From positions 1,860,001 to 1,924,000 of the forward strand of contig NZ_JAJEJV010000004.1 of the NCBI RefSeq assembly GCF_021390675.1: 64,000 bases of DNA, in the 5' to 3' direction. The stretch comes from Dyella sp. 2HG41-7. Lineage in GTDB: Bacteria; Pseudomonadota; Gammaproteobacteria; Xanthomonadales; Rhodanobacteraceae. The position numbers and the translations under genes were made by a program. Numbering within the stretch: the stretch's first letter is position 1; every line of letters starts with the position of its first letter. Below the pieces are notes generated by a model. The model ran no database searches, was not told the DNA's origin, and saw only the letters and a program-made list of their open reading frames with translations. Shown here one piece after another: positions 25,205 to 34,991 of the stretch.

Positions 25205-28200
25205 TTATTGGTGCAGGCCGAAATCGTCGCGCGTGGTCTTGCCCTTGTCGTCGATGCCCGTGGGATCCAGTTTCGGCGCGAGCACAAACACGCGGCTGTC
25301 GTCGATCTTGCCGTGGAGGTAATTGCGCACCGCGCCAGCGCGGCGTTCCGCCAAATGGCGCAAAGCGTCCTGATCCACGGTGACGTTGGCCTCCATCATC
25401 TTGGTCATCTCTTCGGGCGGTTGCGATTTGGTCAGCCCGATCACATCGCGCGGCTTTTTGAACTTGGCGTGCTTGTACGCCTTGGTCAGATACTTGTTGT
25501 AGTCGTCGGTGCCGGGCTTCACGGGCGCGGCCTTGGCCGCGTCGGTGCCGATGTCGTCGGCTTCCTCTTTTTGAACCATGTCGTCGACGGTGACCTTGCG
25601 TAGGCCGTCTTCATCGAACTTGGGATCGATGCGGCCGGTAATGTCGAGCTTCAGCGACGGCTTCTTGTTGAGAATGTCCACGACTTGCGTAAGGCGCGAT
25701 GTCGCATCCGCATCGAGCACCGCGGACCCCGGCTTGAATTCCACGTAGCCCAGGTCTTGATTGCTGCCGCCGCCGGACGCTAGCAGCCGGAACGGCGCGG
25801 TTACCGCGCGCTTGACCAAATTCAAGAACGCTTGCCAGATCACGCCGCCCAAGCTGAATTTGGGATCGTTGAGTGAGCCGGATACCGGCACGTGGATATC
25901 GATATTGCCGTTGGAATCCTTCAACAACGCCACGGCCAACTTCACCGGCAAGTGACTGATGCCCGGGCCTTCCATGCGATCACCAAAGGTTAGTTGATTG
26001 AGCACGATATGGTTGTCGGCATTCAACTTGCCTTGGTCGAGCTGATAGTGCACATCCATCGTCAAGCGGCCTTTGACGATGGGATAGCCCGCGTATTTGC
26101 CGGAGTAGGGCGTGAGATGCGTCAGCTCCACATCGTTCGCCTTGGCTTTGATATCCAAAAACGCCACGGGCGTCAGCGGATTGATCGAGCCGTCGATATT
26201 TACCGGCGAGTTGTCGTCCAGCTCACCTTGCAAGGTGACGTCCGCAGGCGCGCCGCCAGCCGCCGTGCCGAACGCGCCGATTTTGCCGGCGAGTTGCGTG
26301 ATGTTGGCGGTGTAGTTCGGCTTGATGAAATTATCGGTGTAGTTGAGATTGCCGTTGGCCAACACGATTTGACCGATGTGGATCTCGGCGGGCGGCGTGG
26401 CGGCGGTGCTCGCCGTTGCGAGCGCCGGTCCAGTGGAAGTTGCGACGGCAGGCACCGTTGCAGCAGGCGGGGGCACGCTTGCGGCAGGTGCCGGACCGTT
26501 CTGCGCACGCGTAACGGAAACAGGCGCCTGCGCAGGATTGGACACCACGTCCTGCAGATTGATGCGGCCATTGGCGTTGACGATCACGCGCGCATAGAAA
26601 TCGTTGAGCGCCAAACCGCCGATATCGACTTTCGGCGCGCCATCGCCCATCTGCACATTCATGCCGTTCGCGGCTAACGCGTTCCAACGCAGGAAGTCGT
26701 CGCCGGTGACTTTATCCAGCACATGCACGCGCCCCACCACCATGCGGCCGCGCCAGTTTATCGACGGCGCCGGCTTGCGATCACGGTAGCGCACGCGTCC
26801 GGTCGCGCTGAGTTGTGCGCTATCGATGTTGACGTTCAACGGTACCTGCACCAGCGATTCGAACGGCGCGACATCCAGTTTGGTGGCGTCGATCCGCAAA
26901 TCCGCATCCATCGGTTGCGGTTTGACATTGCCGTCGATGCGAAACTTTCCGTGGCCGATGCCGCCGTTCAAATCCATTTTGATCGGCTTGTGCATGTCGT
27001 CGGAAAGATTGTCGAAGCCGAATTTATCGGCGCGAATTTCCACGTGACCGCCTTTGCCCGGCACGTTTGGATTGGTGAGCGCGAACGTGCTGCCATCGAC
27101 AGCCAGATGCGCAATGCTCCAATGCCACGATGGCGAAGCGGCTTGCTTACCTTTCGCCGGCGGCGATGGCTTCATGAGCTTGGTGAGATCGATATCGCCG
27201 TTTTTCAGTCGCCGCGCATCGATTTTCAAGCCTTGCATGCTCACGTCGCCCAGCTGCGCCATGCTGCTGCCGAGGTCGAGATGGTTGATGCCGACCGTCA
27301 AGGACTTCCACGACACAGGCTTTTGGTCGCGATGCGCCAGCGCAAAATCGTTGACCGCGAACTTGCTCTTGTCCATCGTCAATGCGAGCGTTTTACTCCA
27401 GTCCACTTGTTGATGCGTATCGCCATCCAGCGTGCCGCTTGCGATATCGGCGTTGAGCATCGGCGGCGCCATCGCAGCCAACGGCTGTAGCGCCACGTGG
27501 GTCATGCTGACCTGGCCGTCGAAGCGGCTCGTCTTCATGAACAGGTTGCCTGCGGCGTGCAAGTTGCCGCCGGCCAGGTTGGAGGTCAGATCGATAACGC
27601 CCGGTTGTGCGGATACCGTGGAAAATTGGCGAATCGTGCCGTGCACGTTATCCAGTTGCAGATGCGCAGGTTTGGGGCCGGTGAGATCGGCGTAGTCGAG
27701 CGCGCTGTTTTGCAACGTCAACGTCGCGATTTGCGCATCGTTAGGAGGTGTGCCTGGTTTCGGCGGCGGCTCGTTCTTGCCGAGCAGGGTGTCGAAGTTC
27801 GTTTTATCGCCAGCCAGCTTGGCATAGTGAAGCGTCGCGTGGTCGAGCTGGATCGCGCTGAAGTGATAGCGCGAAACCAGCGGTTGCACATCTTGCAACA
27901 TGGCGGCGCCATGTCCGAGCTCCAGCATCGGGGCGTGGTCGTGCGTGGTCATCGCAAAGTTGTCGATTTGCAACGCGCCCTGTACCAGCAGTTGCGTGGT
28001 GGGCTGCGTTTGCACGAAATGCACATCGAGATTGCCGGATAGCTGACCGCTCGGGATCGCCGCAGGCAGCGGCGTGGGCGAATAACTCAGATATTTGGCG
28101 AGATCCAGGTGATCCAAGTTGAAGCTGATCACCGATTCGTGCGTCGTCGCGAACGGTTTGGTCTGGCCTTGAATGCGCAACGGGCTACCATCTACGCGCA

Positions 28201-28849
28201 TGGCGAGCAGGGGCTGCACGAATACATCCGTGTCGTGCGGCAAATTGGCGAGAAACGGAATGCCTAGCTCGATCTGATCCACGCGATGCGTGGCGTTTTG
28301 GACTTTGTCATCGAACGAGATATCGCCGTTGTGCACGCTGATGTTCGACATCGCGAAGCGTGTCGGCGACGCATTCGGATCCGCCGGCTTCGAGGCGAAG
28401 CGTTGCACGATGTCGGTGAAATTGAATTCCTGCTCGCTGATGCGCGTGAGATGGATCTGAGGATGTTGCAGCGTGAGCTCATCGAGCACCGGTGCGAGGT
28501 GGAAGATGGAGCTCCATGATCCATTGACGACTAGGTTGTCGATATCGACAAACGGCGATACGCCGTCGCGATCTGCAATGTGCAGCTTTTCGACCGTCAG
28601 TCGTACGGTGTAAGGATTCAAATGAATCGCGCCAATCGTCACCTGGCGATTGAGTTGCGCGGCGAGTTGCTTCTGCAGCTGAGATTTGATCAGTCCGGGC
28701 GCGATGAAGAAGCCGAACAGCCCGAACAGAACTAGAAAGATCGCAACGACTAGCGCCGTAATGCGCGTGCGACGGGAACGATACACGCCGATCGCACGTT
28801 CACCGCCGGCCTTCATCAGGGCATTAGGTGACAGATTCCGGTTTGTCAT
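25205..28849 (-). CDS. Large DUF748 / AsmA-like envelope protein
   Basis: From the ATG at 28849, with GAGGAG 10 bases upstream, the protein has 1,214 residues. One transmembrane anchor near the N-terminus (ITALVVAIFLVLFGLFGFFIAPG) is followed by a very long beta-rich region. Its repeated patterns (VTIGAIHLNPYTVRLTVEKLHI, LTLQHPQIHLTRI) are typical of DUF748 and AsmA-like lipid-bridge proteins. An Ala/Pro-rich insert lies around the middle. The C-terminal part (LGYVEFKPGSAVLDADATSRLTQVV, VFVLAPKLDP) looks OmpA-like. By family, it may help move lipids across the periplasm or maintain the outer membrane. It lies between tdh and kbl, with which no functional link is known. Confidence 0.88.
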   Translation of the reverse strand: MTNRNLSPNALMKAGGERAIGVYRSRRTRITALVVAIFLVLFGLFGFFIAPGLIKSQLQKQLAAQLNRQVTIGAIHLNPYTVRLTVEKLHIADRDGVSPFVDIDNLVVNGSWSSIFHLAPVLDELTLQHPQIHLTRISEQEFNFTDIVQRFASKPADPNASPTRFAMSNISVHNGDISFDDKVQNATHRVDQIELGIPFLANLPHDTDVFVQPLLAMRVDGSPLRIQGQTKPFATTHESVISFNLDHLDLAKYLSYSPTPLPAAIPSGQLSGNLDVHFVQTQPTTQLLVQGALQIDNFAMTTHDHAPMLELGHGAAMLQDVQPLVSRYHFSAIQLDHATLHYAKLAGDKTNFDTLLGKNEPPPKPGTPPNDAQIATLTLQNSALDYADLTGPKPAHLQLDNVHGTIRQFSTVSAQPGVIDLTSNLAGGNLHAAGNLFMKTSRFDGQVSMTHVALQPLAAMAPPMLNADIASGTLDGDTHQQVDWSKTLALTMDKSKFAVNDFALAHRDQKPVSWKSLTVGINHLDLGSSMAQLGDVSMQGLKIDARRLKNGDIDLTKLMKPSPPAKGKQAASPSWHWSIAHLAVDGSTFALTNPNVPGKGGHVEIRADKFGFDNLSDDMHKPIKMDLNGGIGHGKFRIDGNVKPQPMDADLRIDATKLDVAPFESLVQVPLNVNIDSAQLSATGRVRYRDRKPAPSINWRGRMVVGRVHVLDKVTGDDFLRWNALAANGMNVQMGDGAPKVDIGGLALNDFYARVIVNANGRINLQDVVSNPAQAPVSVTRAQNGPAPAASVPPPAATVPAVATSTGPALATASTAATPPAEIHIGQIVLANGNLNYTDNFIKPNYTANITQLAGKIGAFGTAAGGAPADVTLQGELDDNSPVNIDGSINPLTPVAFLDIKAKANDVELTHLTPYSGKYAGYPIVKGRLTMDVHYQLDQGKLNADNHIVLNQLTFGDRMEGPGISHLPVKLAVALLKDSNGNIDIHVPVSGSLNDPKFSLGGVIWQAFLNLVKRAVTAPFRLLASGGGSNQDLGYVEFKPGSAVLDADATSRLTQVVDILNKKPSLKLDITGRIDPKFDEDGLRKVTVDDMVQKEEADDIGTDAAKAAPVKPGTDDYNKYLTKAYKHAKFKKPRDVIGLTKSQPPEEMTKMMEANVTVDQDALRHLAERRAGAVRNYLHGKIDDSRVFVLAPKLDPTGIDDKGKTTRDDFGLHQ

Positions 28850-28978
28850 GCCGTCGATGCTCCTCCCGTGAGATCGCGGACCGACCGTGCCGGCAGCAGC
28901 AGCCGTGCACATCCCCAGCTAGAAACTTATGTCGGCACGCCTGTCGGGGAGTGTAGCGTGCGGTTTGCGTGTTTCGTA

Positions 28979-29012
28979 GACACCCTGTCGGTTAAATCCG
29001 TGACAGGGTGTC
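28979..29012 (-). terminator. Hairpin downstream of tdh
   Basis: GACACCCTGTC (28979-28989) pairs perfectly with GACAGGGTGTC (29002-29012). It lies between the tdh stop and the DUF748 start on the minus strand and probably ends the tdh transcript. The remaining gap 28850-28978 is the presumed promoter region of the DUF748 gene. Confidence 0.6.
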
Positions 29013-29024
29013 GTTCGATTCAGC

Positions 29025-30047
29025 TCAATGCCAGGAGCAGACGACTTTGCCGCACGTGCCGGCGTCCATCAGGTCGAAACCTTTCTGGAAGTCGTCGATA
29101 TGAATTTGATGCGTGAGCACCTTCTGGAGCGGAAAACCGGTGAGCACCATTTGCGTCATCTTGTACCAGGTCTCGTACATGCGACGACCGTAAATGCCTT
29201 GCAGCGTGAGGCCCTTGAAGATCACGCGGTCCCAATCGATGCCCGCGCCCTTGGGCAGAATGCCGAGCAACGCGACTTTGCCGCCGTGATACATGCAATC
29301 GAGCATATCGTTGAAGGCGCGTTGATTGCCGCTCATTTCCAGGCCCACGTCGAAGCCTTCCATGTGCAGATCTTTCATCACGTCTTTCAGCGATTGATTG
29401 GCGACGTTCACCACGCGCGTCGCGCCCATATCGGCGGCGAGCTTCAGGCGATAGTCGTTCACATCGGTGACGACCACATTACGCGCGCCCACATGCTTAG
29501 CGATGCCCGCGGCGATGATGCCGATCGGGCCGGCGCCGGTGATCAGCACGTCTTCGCCCACCATGTCGAATTCCAGCGCGCAGTGCGCGGCATTGCCGTA
29601 GGGGTCGAAGAAGGCGGCGAGCTCGGAGGGAATCTGATCTGGAATCGGCCACAAGTTGGCGGCCGGCATGGTCATGTACTCGGCGAACGCGCCGTTGCGG
29701 TTCACGCCGATACCGATGGTGTTCGGGCACAAATGTTGACGGCCGGCGCGGCAGTTGCGGCAGTGGCCGCAGACGATGTGGCCTTCGGCGGAAACGCGGT
29801 CGCCGATTTTGTATCCGGTCACGCCCGGGCCGATTTCAACGACGCGGCCAACGAATTCGTGACCGATGGTGAGGCCGGGCTTGATAGTGCGCTGGGACCA
29901 CTCGTCCCATTTATAGATATGCAAATCGGTGCCGCAAATCGCGGTTTTTTCCAATTTGATCAGCACCTCGTTCGGGCCGACCTCCGGCACCGGCACTTCT
30001 TCCATCCAAATGCCTTTTTCGGGCAGGCGCTTGACCAGGGCTTTCAT
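29025..30047 (-). CDS. tdh: L-threonine 3-dehydrogenase
   Basis: Tdh oxidises threonine with NAD to 2-amino-3-oxobutanoate, the substrate of Kbl. The start at 30047 ([17 protein letters not shown]) gives 340 residues, the family length; an ATG four codons upstream at 30059 is possible. It is a zinc-dependent medium-chain dehydrogenase. The catalytic zinc ligands lie in CGTD and GHE, the structural zinc Cys set in [15 protein letters not shown], and the nucleotide-binding [11 protein letters not shown] follows. The sequence is strongly Xanthomonas-like in my reading. A hairpin separates it from the next gene on the strand. Confidence 0.97.
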   Translation of the reverse strand: MKALVKRLPEKGIWMEEVPVPEVGPNEVLIKLEKTAICGTDLHIYKWDEWSQRTIKPGLTIGHEFVGRVVEIGPGVTGYKIGDRVSAEGHIVCGHCRNCRAGRQHLCPNTIGIGVNRNGAFAEYMTMPAANLWPIPDQIPSELAAFFDPYGNAAHCALEFDMVGEDVLITGAGPIGIIAAGIAKHVGARNVVVTDVNDYRLKLAADMGATRVVNVANQSLKDVMKDLHMEGFDVGLEMSGNQRAFNDMLDCMYHGGKVALLGILPKGAGIDWDRVIFKGLTLQGIYGRRMYETWYKMTQMVLTGFPLQKVLTHQIHIDDFQKGFDLMDAGTCGKVVCSWH

Positions 30048-30159
30048 CGTTTGCGGCATGGGGACATCCAAAGCGGGCGGGGAGGGGAACGAAGGCCGCA
30101 ATTATATCGGTGCATGTAGTCCAAGACTTACTGCGCTGCGGCATCCATGCCGAGTGCGC

Positions 30160-30873
30160 TCACAGATCGAGCCGGTCGTAGCTGCGTCTGAAGACGATCG
30201 GCGCCTTGGCCGCGTTTGTCGTCCACGTTTCTGTCACCGTCAGGTGATGACCGTCCGGCGAGCGTTCCCACGATTGATCCAGTTCCGTGCCGTCGTCGAA
30301 GGTCATAGCAATCTGCATGCCGGTTGGCGTCAGCTGCGTCTGCACATGTGCGCTGCCGTTGAGCGAGGGGCGACCCACGCCGTCGAACCGCGTGTCGAGC
30401 CGGTCGGTGTTGTTGAAGTCTACCTGCAGGCCTGCGCTGGTTTGCTGCACGTTCAACAGGGCGTCGTTGGCAAGCAGGGGTGGCGTCGGATCTTTGCGCG
30501 GCGCGCTGCTGTCGCTGGATTGATCCTGCGTGTCGCGATTGCCGTGTCGGCCACCGCCGCCCATGCCGCGTCCTCCTCCCATGCCGCCACCCATGCCGTG
30601 GTGGCCACCGCCAAAGCCATTGTTCGACGACGAAGGCGGTGTGCCGCTCGATGCCGCCGAGGCCGGGCGAGACGACGGCGCCTGCTCGCGTTTTTGTTGG
30701 GCATGCAAGCGTTGCGCAATCACGGCCGCACCGTCGCTCGCTTTATCATTGATTTGCCAGATGCCCGTGAAATCGGGCTGCGAGGTTGCGGTTTGCGCCG
30801 AAGCAACACCGGTGAAGAGGAGTCCTGCGGCCATCCACAGGAACGTTGGGCGAAGAAAAACGGAAGGCGACAT
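30160..30873 (-). CDS. Secreted protein of unknown function with His/Gly/Met-rich linker
   Basis: The 237-residue protein has a signal peptide (MSPSVFLRPTFLWMAAGLLFTGVASA) and the segment DFTGIWQIN at the mature N-terminus. A low-complexity Gly/His/Met/Arg region (GFGGGHHGMGGGMGGGRGM, about residues 87-110) comes next. The C-terminal domain contains TFDDGTELDQSWERSPDGHHLTVTETW, as in lipocalin-like secreted proteins. The His/Met-rich stretch could bind a transition metal, but this is a guess. It is divergent from miaA with a 113-base gap and is probably monocistronic. Confidence 0.75.
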   Translation of the reverse strand: MSPSVFLRPTFLWMAAGLLFTGVASAQTATSQPDFTGIWQINDKASDGAAVIAQRLHAQQKREQAPSSRPASAASSGTPPSSSNNGFGGGHHGMGGGMGGGRGMGGGGRHGNRDTQDQSSDSSAPRKDPTPPLLANDALLNVQQTSAGLQVDFNNTDRLDTRFDGVGRPSLNGSAHVQTQLTPTGMQIAMTFDDGTELDQSWERSPDGHHLTVTETWTTNAAKAPIVFRRSYDRLDL

Positions 30874-30986
30874 AAGCGAAGATCATTGTGGCGACTGCGA
30901 TATCAACGCGCGTTCGGCGCTGCAGTGGACACACGGAAACAAATCGGCCACTGCTGATCGCCAAGCCGAACCGCTAAAATCCGTCG

Positions 30987-31934
30987 ATGCCTGTCGATCG
31001 CCGCCCGCTCGCCATATTCCTGATGGGCCCGACCGCGTCGGGCAAGACGGCGCTCGCGTGCGCGCTGAGCGAGCAATTTCCGCTCGACTTGATCAGCGTG
31101 GACTCGGCGCTGGTCTATCGCGGACTCGATATCGGCGCCGCCAAGCCCGATGCCGCGACGCGCGCGCGCTACCCGCATGCGCTGATCGATATCCGCGATC
31201 CGGCCCAGCCGTATTCGGCCGCCGATTTCAGCGCGGATGCGCAGGCTGCGATGCGCCGATCCAGCGACGCCGGTCGCATCCCCTTGCTGGTGGGTGGCAC
31301 CGGCTTGTACTTCCGCGCGCTACAGCGCGGGCTGTCCAGTCTGCCGGAGGCGGATGCCGAGGTGCGTGCGCAGCTGGCGGAGGAAGCGTCTGTCATTGGT
31401 TGGGACGGCATGCATCGTCGGCTGGCGGAATTGGACCCGGCCGCGGCCACACGCATCAAGTCGGCCGATACCCAGCGCATTCAACGCGCCCTGGAAGTGA
31501 TCGCGCTGACCGGGCTGCCGCTGAGCGCCCAGCAGCAAGGCGGCCGCGGGCAGCCCTTTCCCTGGCGCGTCTTGAAGCTGGCCCTGCTGCCGGAAGACCG
31601 CGCTCCGCTGCATGCCCGTATCGCCCAGCGCTTCGACGACATGCTGCGACATGGTTTGCTCGACGAAGTGCGGGCCTTGCGCCAACGCGGCGACCTTGCC
31701 GCCGATTTGCCGGCCATCCGCGCCGTGGGCTATCGCCAGGCCTGGGAGCATTTGGACGGCCTCTACGACGCGGCCGAGCTGCGGGACCGGGGCATTTTCG
31801 CCACTCGCCAGCTCGCAAAACGACAGATCACCTGGCTGCGCAGTGAGCTGGATGCGCGTGTCCTGGACCCCGAGCGGGGCGGCCTCCAGCAACGCGCGAC
31901 CGAAGCCCTGCGACTCTTCCTGGGATCAAACTGA
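30987..31934 (+). CDS. miaA: tRNA dimethylallyltransferase MiaA
   Basis: MiaA transfers a dimethylallyl group to A37 of tRNAs reading UNN codons. The length is 315 residues (E. coli 316). The P-loop GPTASGKT is near residues 14-21, followed by [19 protein letters not shown] and [14 protein letters not shown]. The C-terminal segment [14 protein letters not shown] and the arginine-rich [14 protein letters not shown] are typical. It heads the conserved miaA-hfq-hflX-hflK-hflC series, with hfq starting 164 bases later. Confidence 0.97.
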   Translation: MPVDRRPLAIFLMGPTASGKTALACALSEQFPLDLISVDSALVYRGLDIGAAKPDAATRARYPHALIDIRDPAQPYSAADFSADAQAAMRRSSDAGRIPLLVGGTGLYFRALQRGLSSLPEADAEVRAQLAEEASVIGWDGMHRRLAELDPAAATRIKSADTQRIQRALEVIALTGLPLSAQQQGGRGQPFPWRVLKLALLPEDRAPLHARIAQRFDDMLRHGLLDEVRALRQRGDLAADLPAIRAVGYRQAWEHLDGLYDAAELRDRGIFATRQLAKRQITWLRSELDARVLDPERGGLQQRATEALRLFLGSN

Positions 31935-32098
31935 GCACTGTTCGTAAAAACGGTGACGCAGTTTCGTTATGTCTTTGTCATCACTTACAAAACTCTTTCA
32001 TCCACGATTTAAAAGCGGTTAACATTCAAAGACTCGGGTCGGGGCGTCGTTGGCGCCACTTTTTTTCGGCCTATCCGTGGATGAGGGGGAGAACAAAA

Positions 32099-32380
32099 AT
32101 GTCAAAAGGGCAATCCTTGCAAGATCCGTTTCTAAATGCATTGCGCCGTGAGCGCATTCCGGTCGCCATCTATCTGGTCAATGGCATTAAGCTGCAGGGC
32201 ACGATCGAATCGTTCGATCAGTTCGTGGTGCTGCTGCGTAACCAGGTCAGTCAGATGGTCTACAAGCACGCCATCTCCACCGTTGTGCCGAGCCGCAACG
32301 TGCGCGTGGGCAATGGCCACGAAAGTCACGAAGGCCACGAAAGCCATCTCGAGCACGCGTCGGCCGAAAGCGAAGGTTGA
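32099..32380 (+). CDS. hfq: RNA chaperone Hfq
   Basis: Hfq is a hexameric Sm-like protein that pairs small RNAs with mRNAs. From the ATG at 32099 ([20 protein letters not shown]), preceded by GGGGGAGA, it has 93 residues. Sm1 and Sm2 motifs are intact ([32 protein letters not shown]). The C-terminal tail is short and histidine-rich, [15 protein letters not shown], unlike the long Ser/Gly tail of E. coli. The 164-base gap from miaA contains A/T-rich sequence where a promoter is expected, but no clear consensus was found. hflX begins in the same frame immediately after the stop. Confidence 0.97.
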   Translation: MSKGQSLQDPFLNALRRERIPVAIYLVNGIKLQGTIESFDQFVVLLRNQVSQMVYKHAISTVVPSRNVRVGNGHESHEGHESHLEHASAESEG

Positions 32381-32386
32381 TTCACT

Positions 32387-33703
32387 CTGTTCGATAGACA
32401 AAAGAAAGGCGAGCGCGCTGTATTGGTTCTCCCGCATTCGCGGGGAGGAGACGACGCAGCCGAGCGCGCGGAAGAGTTCGTCGAACTGGTGAAGTCCGCC
32501 GGCGCGGAAGTGCTGGCGAGCATTCCCGCGCGCGTCGAAGCACCCAATCCGCGCTATTACATCGGTACCGGCAAAGCCGACGAAGTGGCCGAGGCGGTGC
32601 GCGCCCTGGAGGCGGACGTGGTGCTGGTCGACCACCTGCTTTCGCCCGTGCAAGAGCGCAACCTCGAAAAGCTGCTCAACGTGCGCGTGGTCGACCGCGC
32701 CGGTTTGATTCTGGACATCTTTGCGCAGCGCGCCCGATCGCATGAAGGCAAGCTGGAAGTGGAGCTCGCCCAACTCAAACATCTGGCTACCCGCCTGGTG
32801 CGCGGTTGGACCCACTTGGAACGCCAGCGCGGCGGCGCCATCGGCTTGCGCGGTCCTGGTGAAACGCAGCTGGAAACCGACCGCCGCCTGCTCGGTGAGC
32901 GCGTGAAAATGCTCACCAAGCGCCTGGAAAAAGTGCAAACCCAGCGCACGCAGCAGCGCCGGGCGCGCTTGCGCAATACCGTGCCGCGCGTCGCGCTGGT
33001 GGGCTACACCAACGCCGGCAAATCCACCTTGTTCAATGTGCTGACACAAGGCGATGTGTATGCGGCGGACCAACTGTTCGCCACGCTCGATCCGACCGTG
33101 CGAAAACTCGACGATTTGACCTGCGGCCCGGCCGTGCTGGCCGATACGGTGGGATTCATCCGCGAGCTGCCGCACGATCTCGTCGCCGCCTTCCGCGGCA
33201 CCTTGGCAGAAGCGCGCGACGCCGATCTGCTGCTGCACGTCAGCGACGCGGCCGATGAAGAGCGCGAGCGGCTCCATCACGTCGTCGATCAGGTGCTGGA
33301 GGAAATCGGCGCCGGCGACGTGCCGCAGTTGCGAGTGATGAACAAGATCGATCTGGTCGATGCCGAACCGCGCATCGTGCGCGACGCGCAAGGCGTTCCC
33401 CAGCAAGTGTGGGTGTCGGCCGCGACCGGGCAGGGGTTGGACCTGCTTCGCCAAGCCTTGGGCGAATGCCTGGGCGGCGATCGGGTGCAATCGGAGCTGC
33501 GTTTACCGCTTTCCGCCGGGCGCCTGCACGCCCGATTGCGCGCGGCCGGAGCCATTGCCGAAGAGGCCGTGGACGAAGAGGGCTGGCGCCTGCGTATCGA
33601 TGCGCCACGTAGCGTGCTGGCGCCGCTGACCGGCGGCCGAGGCACGGATGTGGAGTTGTTGCGGGGTTTGCTCGGCGACCCCGACCTCGATGCCGCCATG
33701 TAG
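32387..33703 (+). CDS. hflX: Ribosome-associated GTPase HflX
   Basis: HflX is a GTPase that splits stalled 70S ribosomes. The core motifs are present: RGPGETQLETDRR, the G1 motif GYTNAGKST, ADTVGFIRELPHDLVAAF and NKID. Family N-termini begin MFDRxxxGERAVLV. Here the matching segment FDRQKKGERAVLVLPH is preceded by CTG at 32387-32389 with GAAGG 8 bases upstream, so a CTG start giving 438 residues is proposed. The first conventional start in frame is TTG at 32423, which would remove 12 conserved residues. The gene follows hfq by 6 bases in the same frame, suggesting coupled translation. Confidence 0.92.
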   Translation: MFDRQKKGERAVLVLPHSRGGDDAAERAEEFVELVKSAGAEVLASIPARVEAPNPRYYIGTGKADEVAEAVRALEADVVLVDHLLSPVQERNLEKLLNVRVVDRAGLILDIFAQRARSHEGKLEVELAQLKHLATRLVRGWTHLERQRGGAIGLRGPGETQLETDRRLLGERVKMLTKRLEKVQTQRTQQRRARLRNTVPRVALVGYTNAGKSTLFNVLTQGDVYAADQLFATLDPTVRKLDDLTCGPAVLADTVGFIRELPHDLVAAFRGTLAEARDADLLLHVSDAADEERERLHHVVDQVLEEIGAGDVPQLRVMNKIDLVDAEPRIVRDAQGVPQQVWVSAATGQGLDLLRQALGECLGGDRVQSELRLPLSAGRLHARLRAAGAIAEEAVDEEGWRLRIDAPRSVLAPLTGGRGTDVELLRGLLGDPDLDAAM

Positions 33704-33884
33704 GCGGAGCCTTCCGTAGGTTCCGTGAGGCTGTAACCGTACTGTCTCTGATAGAATGCGACCGTTTGTGCATGGCCTCGACGTGAGAGCTTGCACGCCC
33801 ACTATCCGACACCATGTCCCATCCAGCACCCAGCGCTTTCCGGCCACTGTTGCCGGCCTCCCAGCGGCCTCAAGGAGACTGACC

Positions 33885-34991
33885 ATGGCCTGGAACGAAC
33901 CCGGCAACAACGGGCAACGCGATCCGTGGAATAAGAACAAGCGCAATGCCGGCGGTAAACCGCCTGGCGTTGAGGGCGCGGTCAAGGACGTGTTCAAGCG
34001 CATCGGCAAGATGGGTGGCCCCGGCGGCATACTCACCATTGTCGTGGCCATGCTGCTGGCTTGGCTGTTGCTCACCAGCTATGCCGTGATCGACGCGGGA
34101 CAGGTTGGCGTGGTCGAGCGCTTCGGCGCGTATGCGCGCACCCTCGGCCCCGGATTCCATGTGAAGCTTCCGCTGCCCATCGAGACCGTGCAGCCGGTCG
34201 CAACGTCGCGCGTACGCGCCATGTCCGACCAAATTCGCATGCTGACGCGCGACCAGGACATCGTCGCGGTCGATTTCAACGTGCAGTATCAAGTGACCGA
34301 TCCACAGAAATACCTGTTCAACACGCGCGATCCGGACGGCACGCTCAACGAAGCCGTGCAGGCCGTGGTGCGTGCGGTGATCGGTGCGCAAACGATGGAA
34401 GACGTGCTCACCGGACAAAGCGACAGCAACGCGCCGAGCTCGCATGTGAGCGCACTGCAACAGCAAGTGCGCAGTCAACTGCAGCACGCGCTGGACACCT
34501 ATGACTGCGGTCTGCAAGTCACCGACGTGAGTTTTCAGTCGATCACGCCGCCGCCGGAAGTCAAAGACGCATTCGACGATGTCATCGCCGCGCGCCAAGA
34601 TCGACAAGGTTTGATCGATCAGGCGCACGCCGGCACGAGCCAGGAAATTCCCACCGCGAAGGGCGACGCCAAGCGCTTGTCGGCCGAAGCGGAAGCCTAC
34701 AAGGCCGAACGCGTCGCGCAGGCGCAAGGCGACGCTGAGCGCTTCAACGCGATCCTCAAAGAATACAAGGCCGCGCCGGATGTCACCCGTCGTCGCCTGT
34801 GGCTGGAAACCATGGAAGACATTCTTCGTGTCAGCAACAAAGTGATCGACGGTTCCGACGGCCGTAGCGTCATCAACATCGCCAACGATCGTTCGGACGC
34901 GCAACCGGCGACCAATCTGCCGGGGGTAGGCGCGGTGGCACCGTCCAACAGCGGTGTCGGCGAGGAAGCGGACAAGGGGAAGCAGCCATGA
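33885..34991 (+). CDS. hflK: FtsH protease regulator HflK
   Basis: HflK and HflC form a large SPFH-family ring in the inner membrane around FtsH and modulate proteolysis. From the ATG at 33885, with AAGGAG 7 bases upstream, the protein has 368 residues. A Gly/Asn-rich N-terminal region, one transmembrane segment (GILTIVVAMLLAWLLLTSY) and the band-7 domain (VGVVERFGAYARTLGPGFHVKLP) are followed by helix AEAEAYKAERVAQAQGDAERF. The stop overlaps the hflC start (ATGA at 34988-34991). A TAGAAT in the hflX-hflK gap could be a -10, but the -35 is poor. Confidence 0.96.
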   Translation: MAWNEPGNNGQRDPWNKNKRNAGGKPPGVEGAVKDVFKRIGKMGGPGGILTIVVAMLLAWLLLTSYAVIDAGQVGVVERFGAYARTLGPGFHVKLPLPIETVQPVATSRVRAMSDQIRMLTRDQDIVAVDFNVQYQVTDPQKYLFNTRDPDGTLNEAVQAVVRAVIGAQTMEDVLTGQSDSNAPSSHVSALQQQVRSQLQHALDTYDCGLQVTDVSFQSITPPPEVKDAFDDVIAARQDRQGLIDQAHAGTSQEIPTAKGDAKRLSAEAEAYKAERVAQAQGDAERFNAILKEYKAAPDVTRRRLWLETMEDILRVSNKVIDGSDGRSVINIANDRSDAQPATNLPGVGAVAPSNSGVGEEADKGKQP

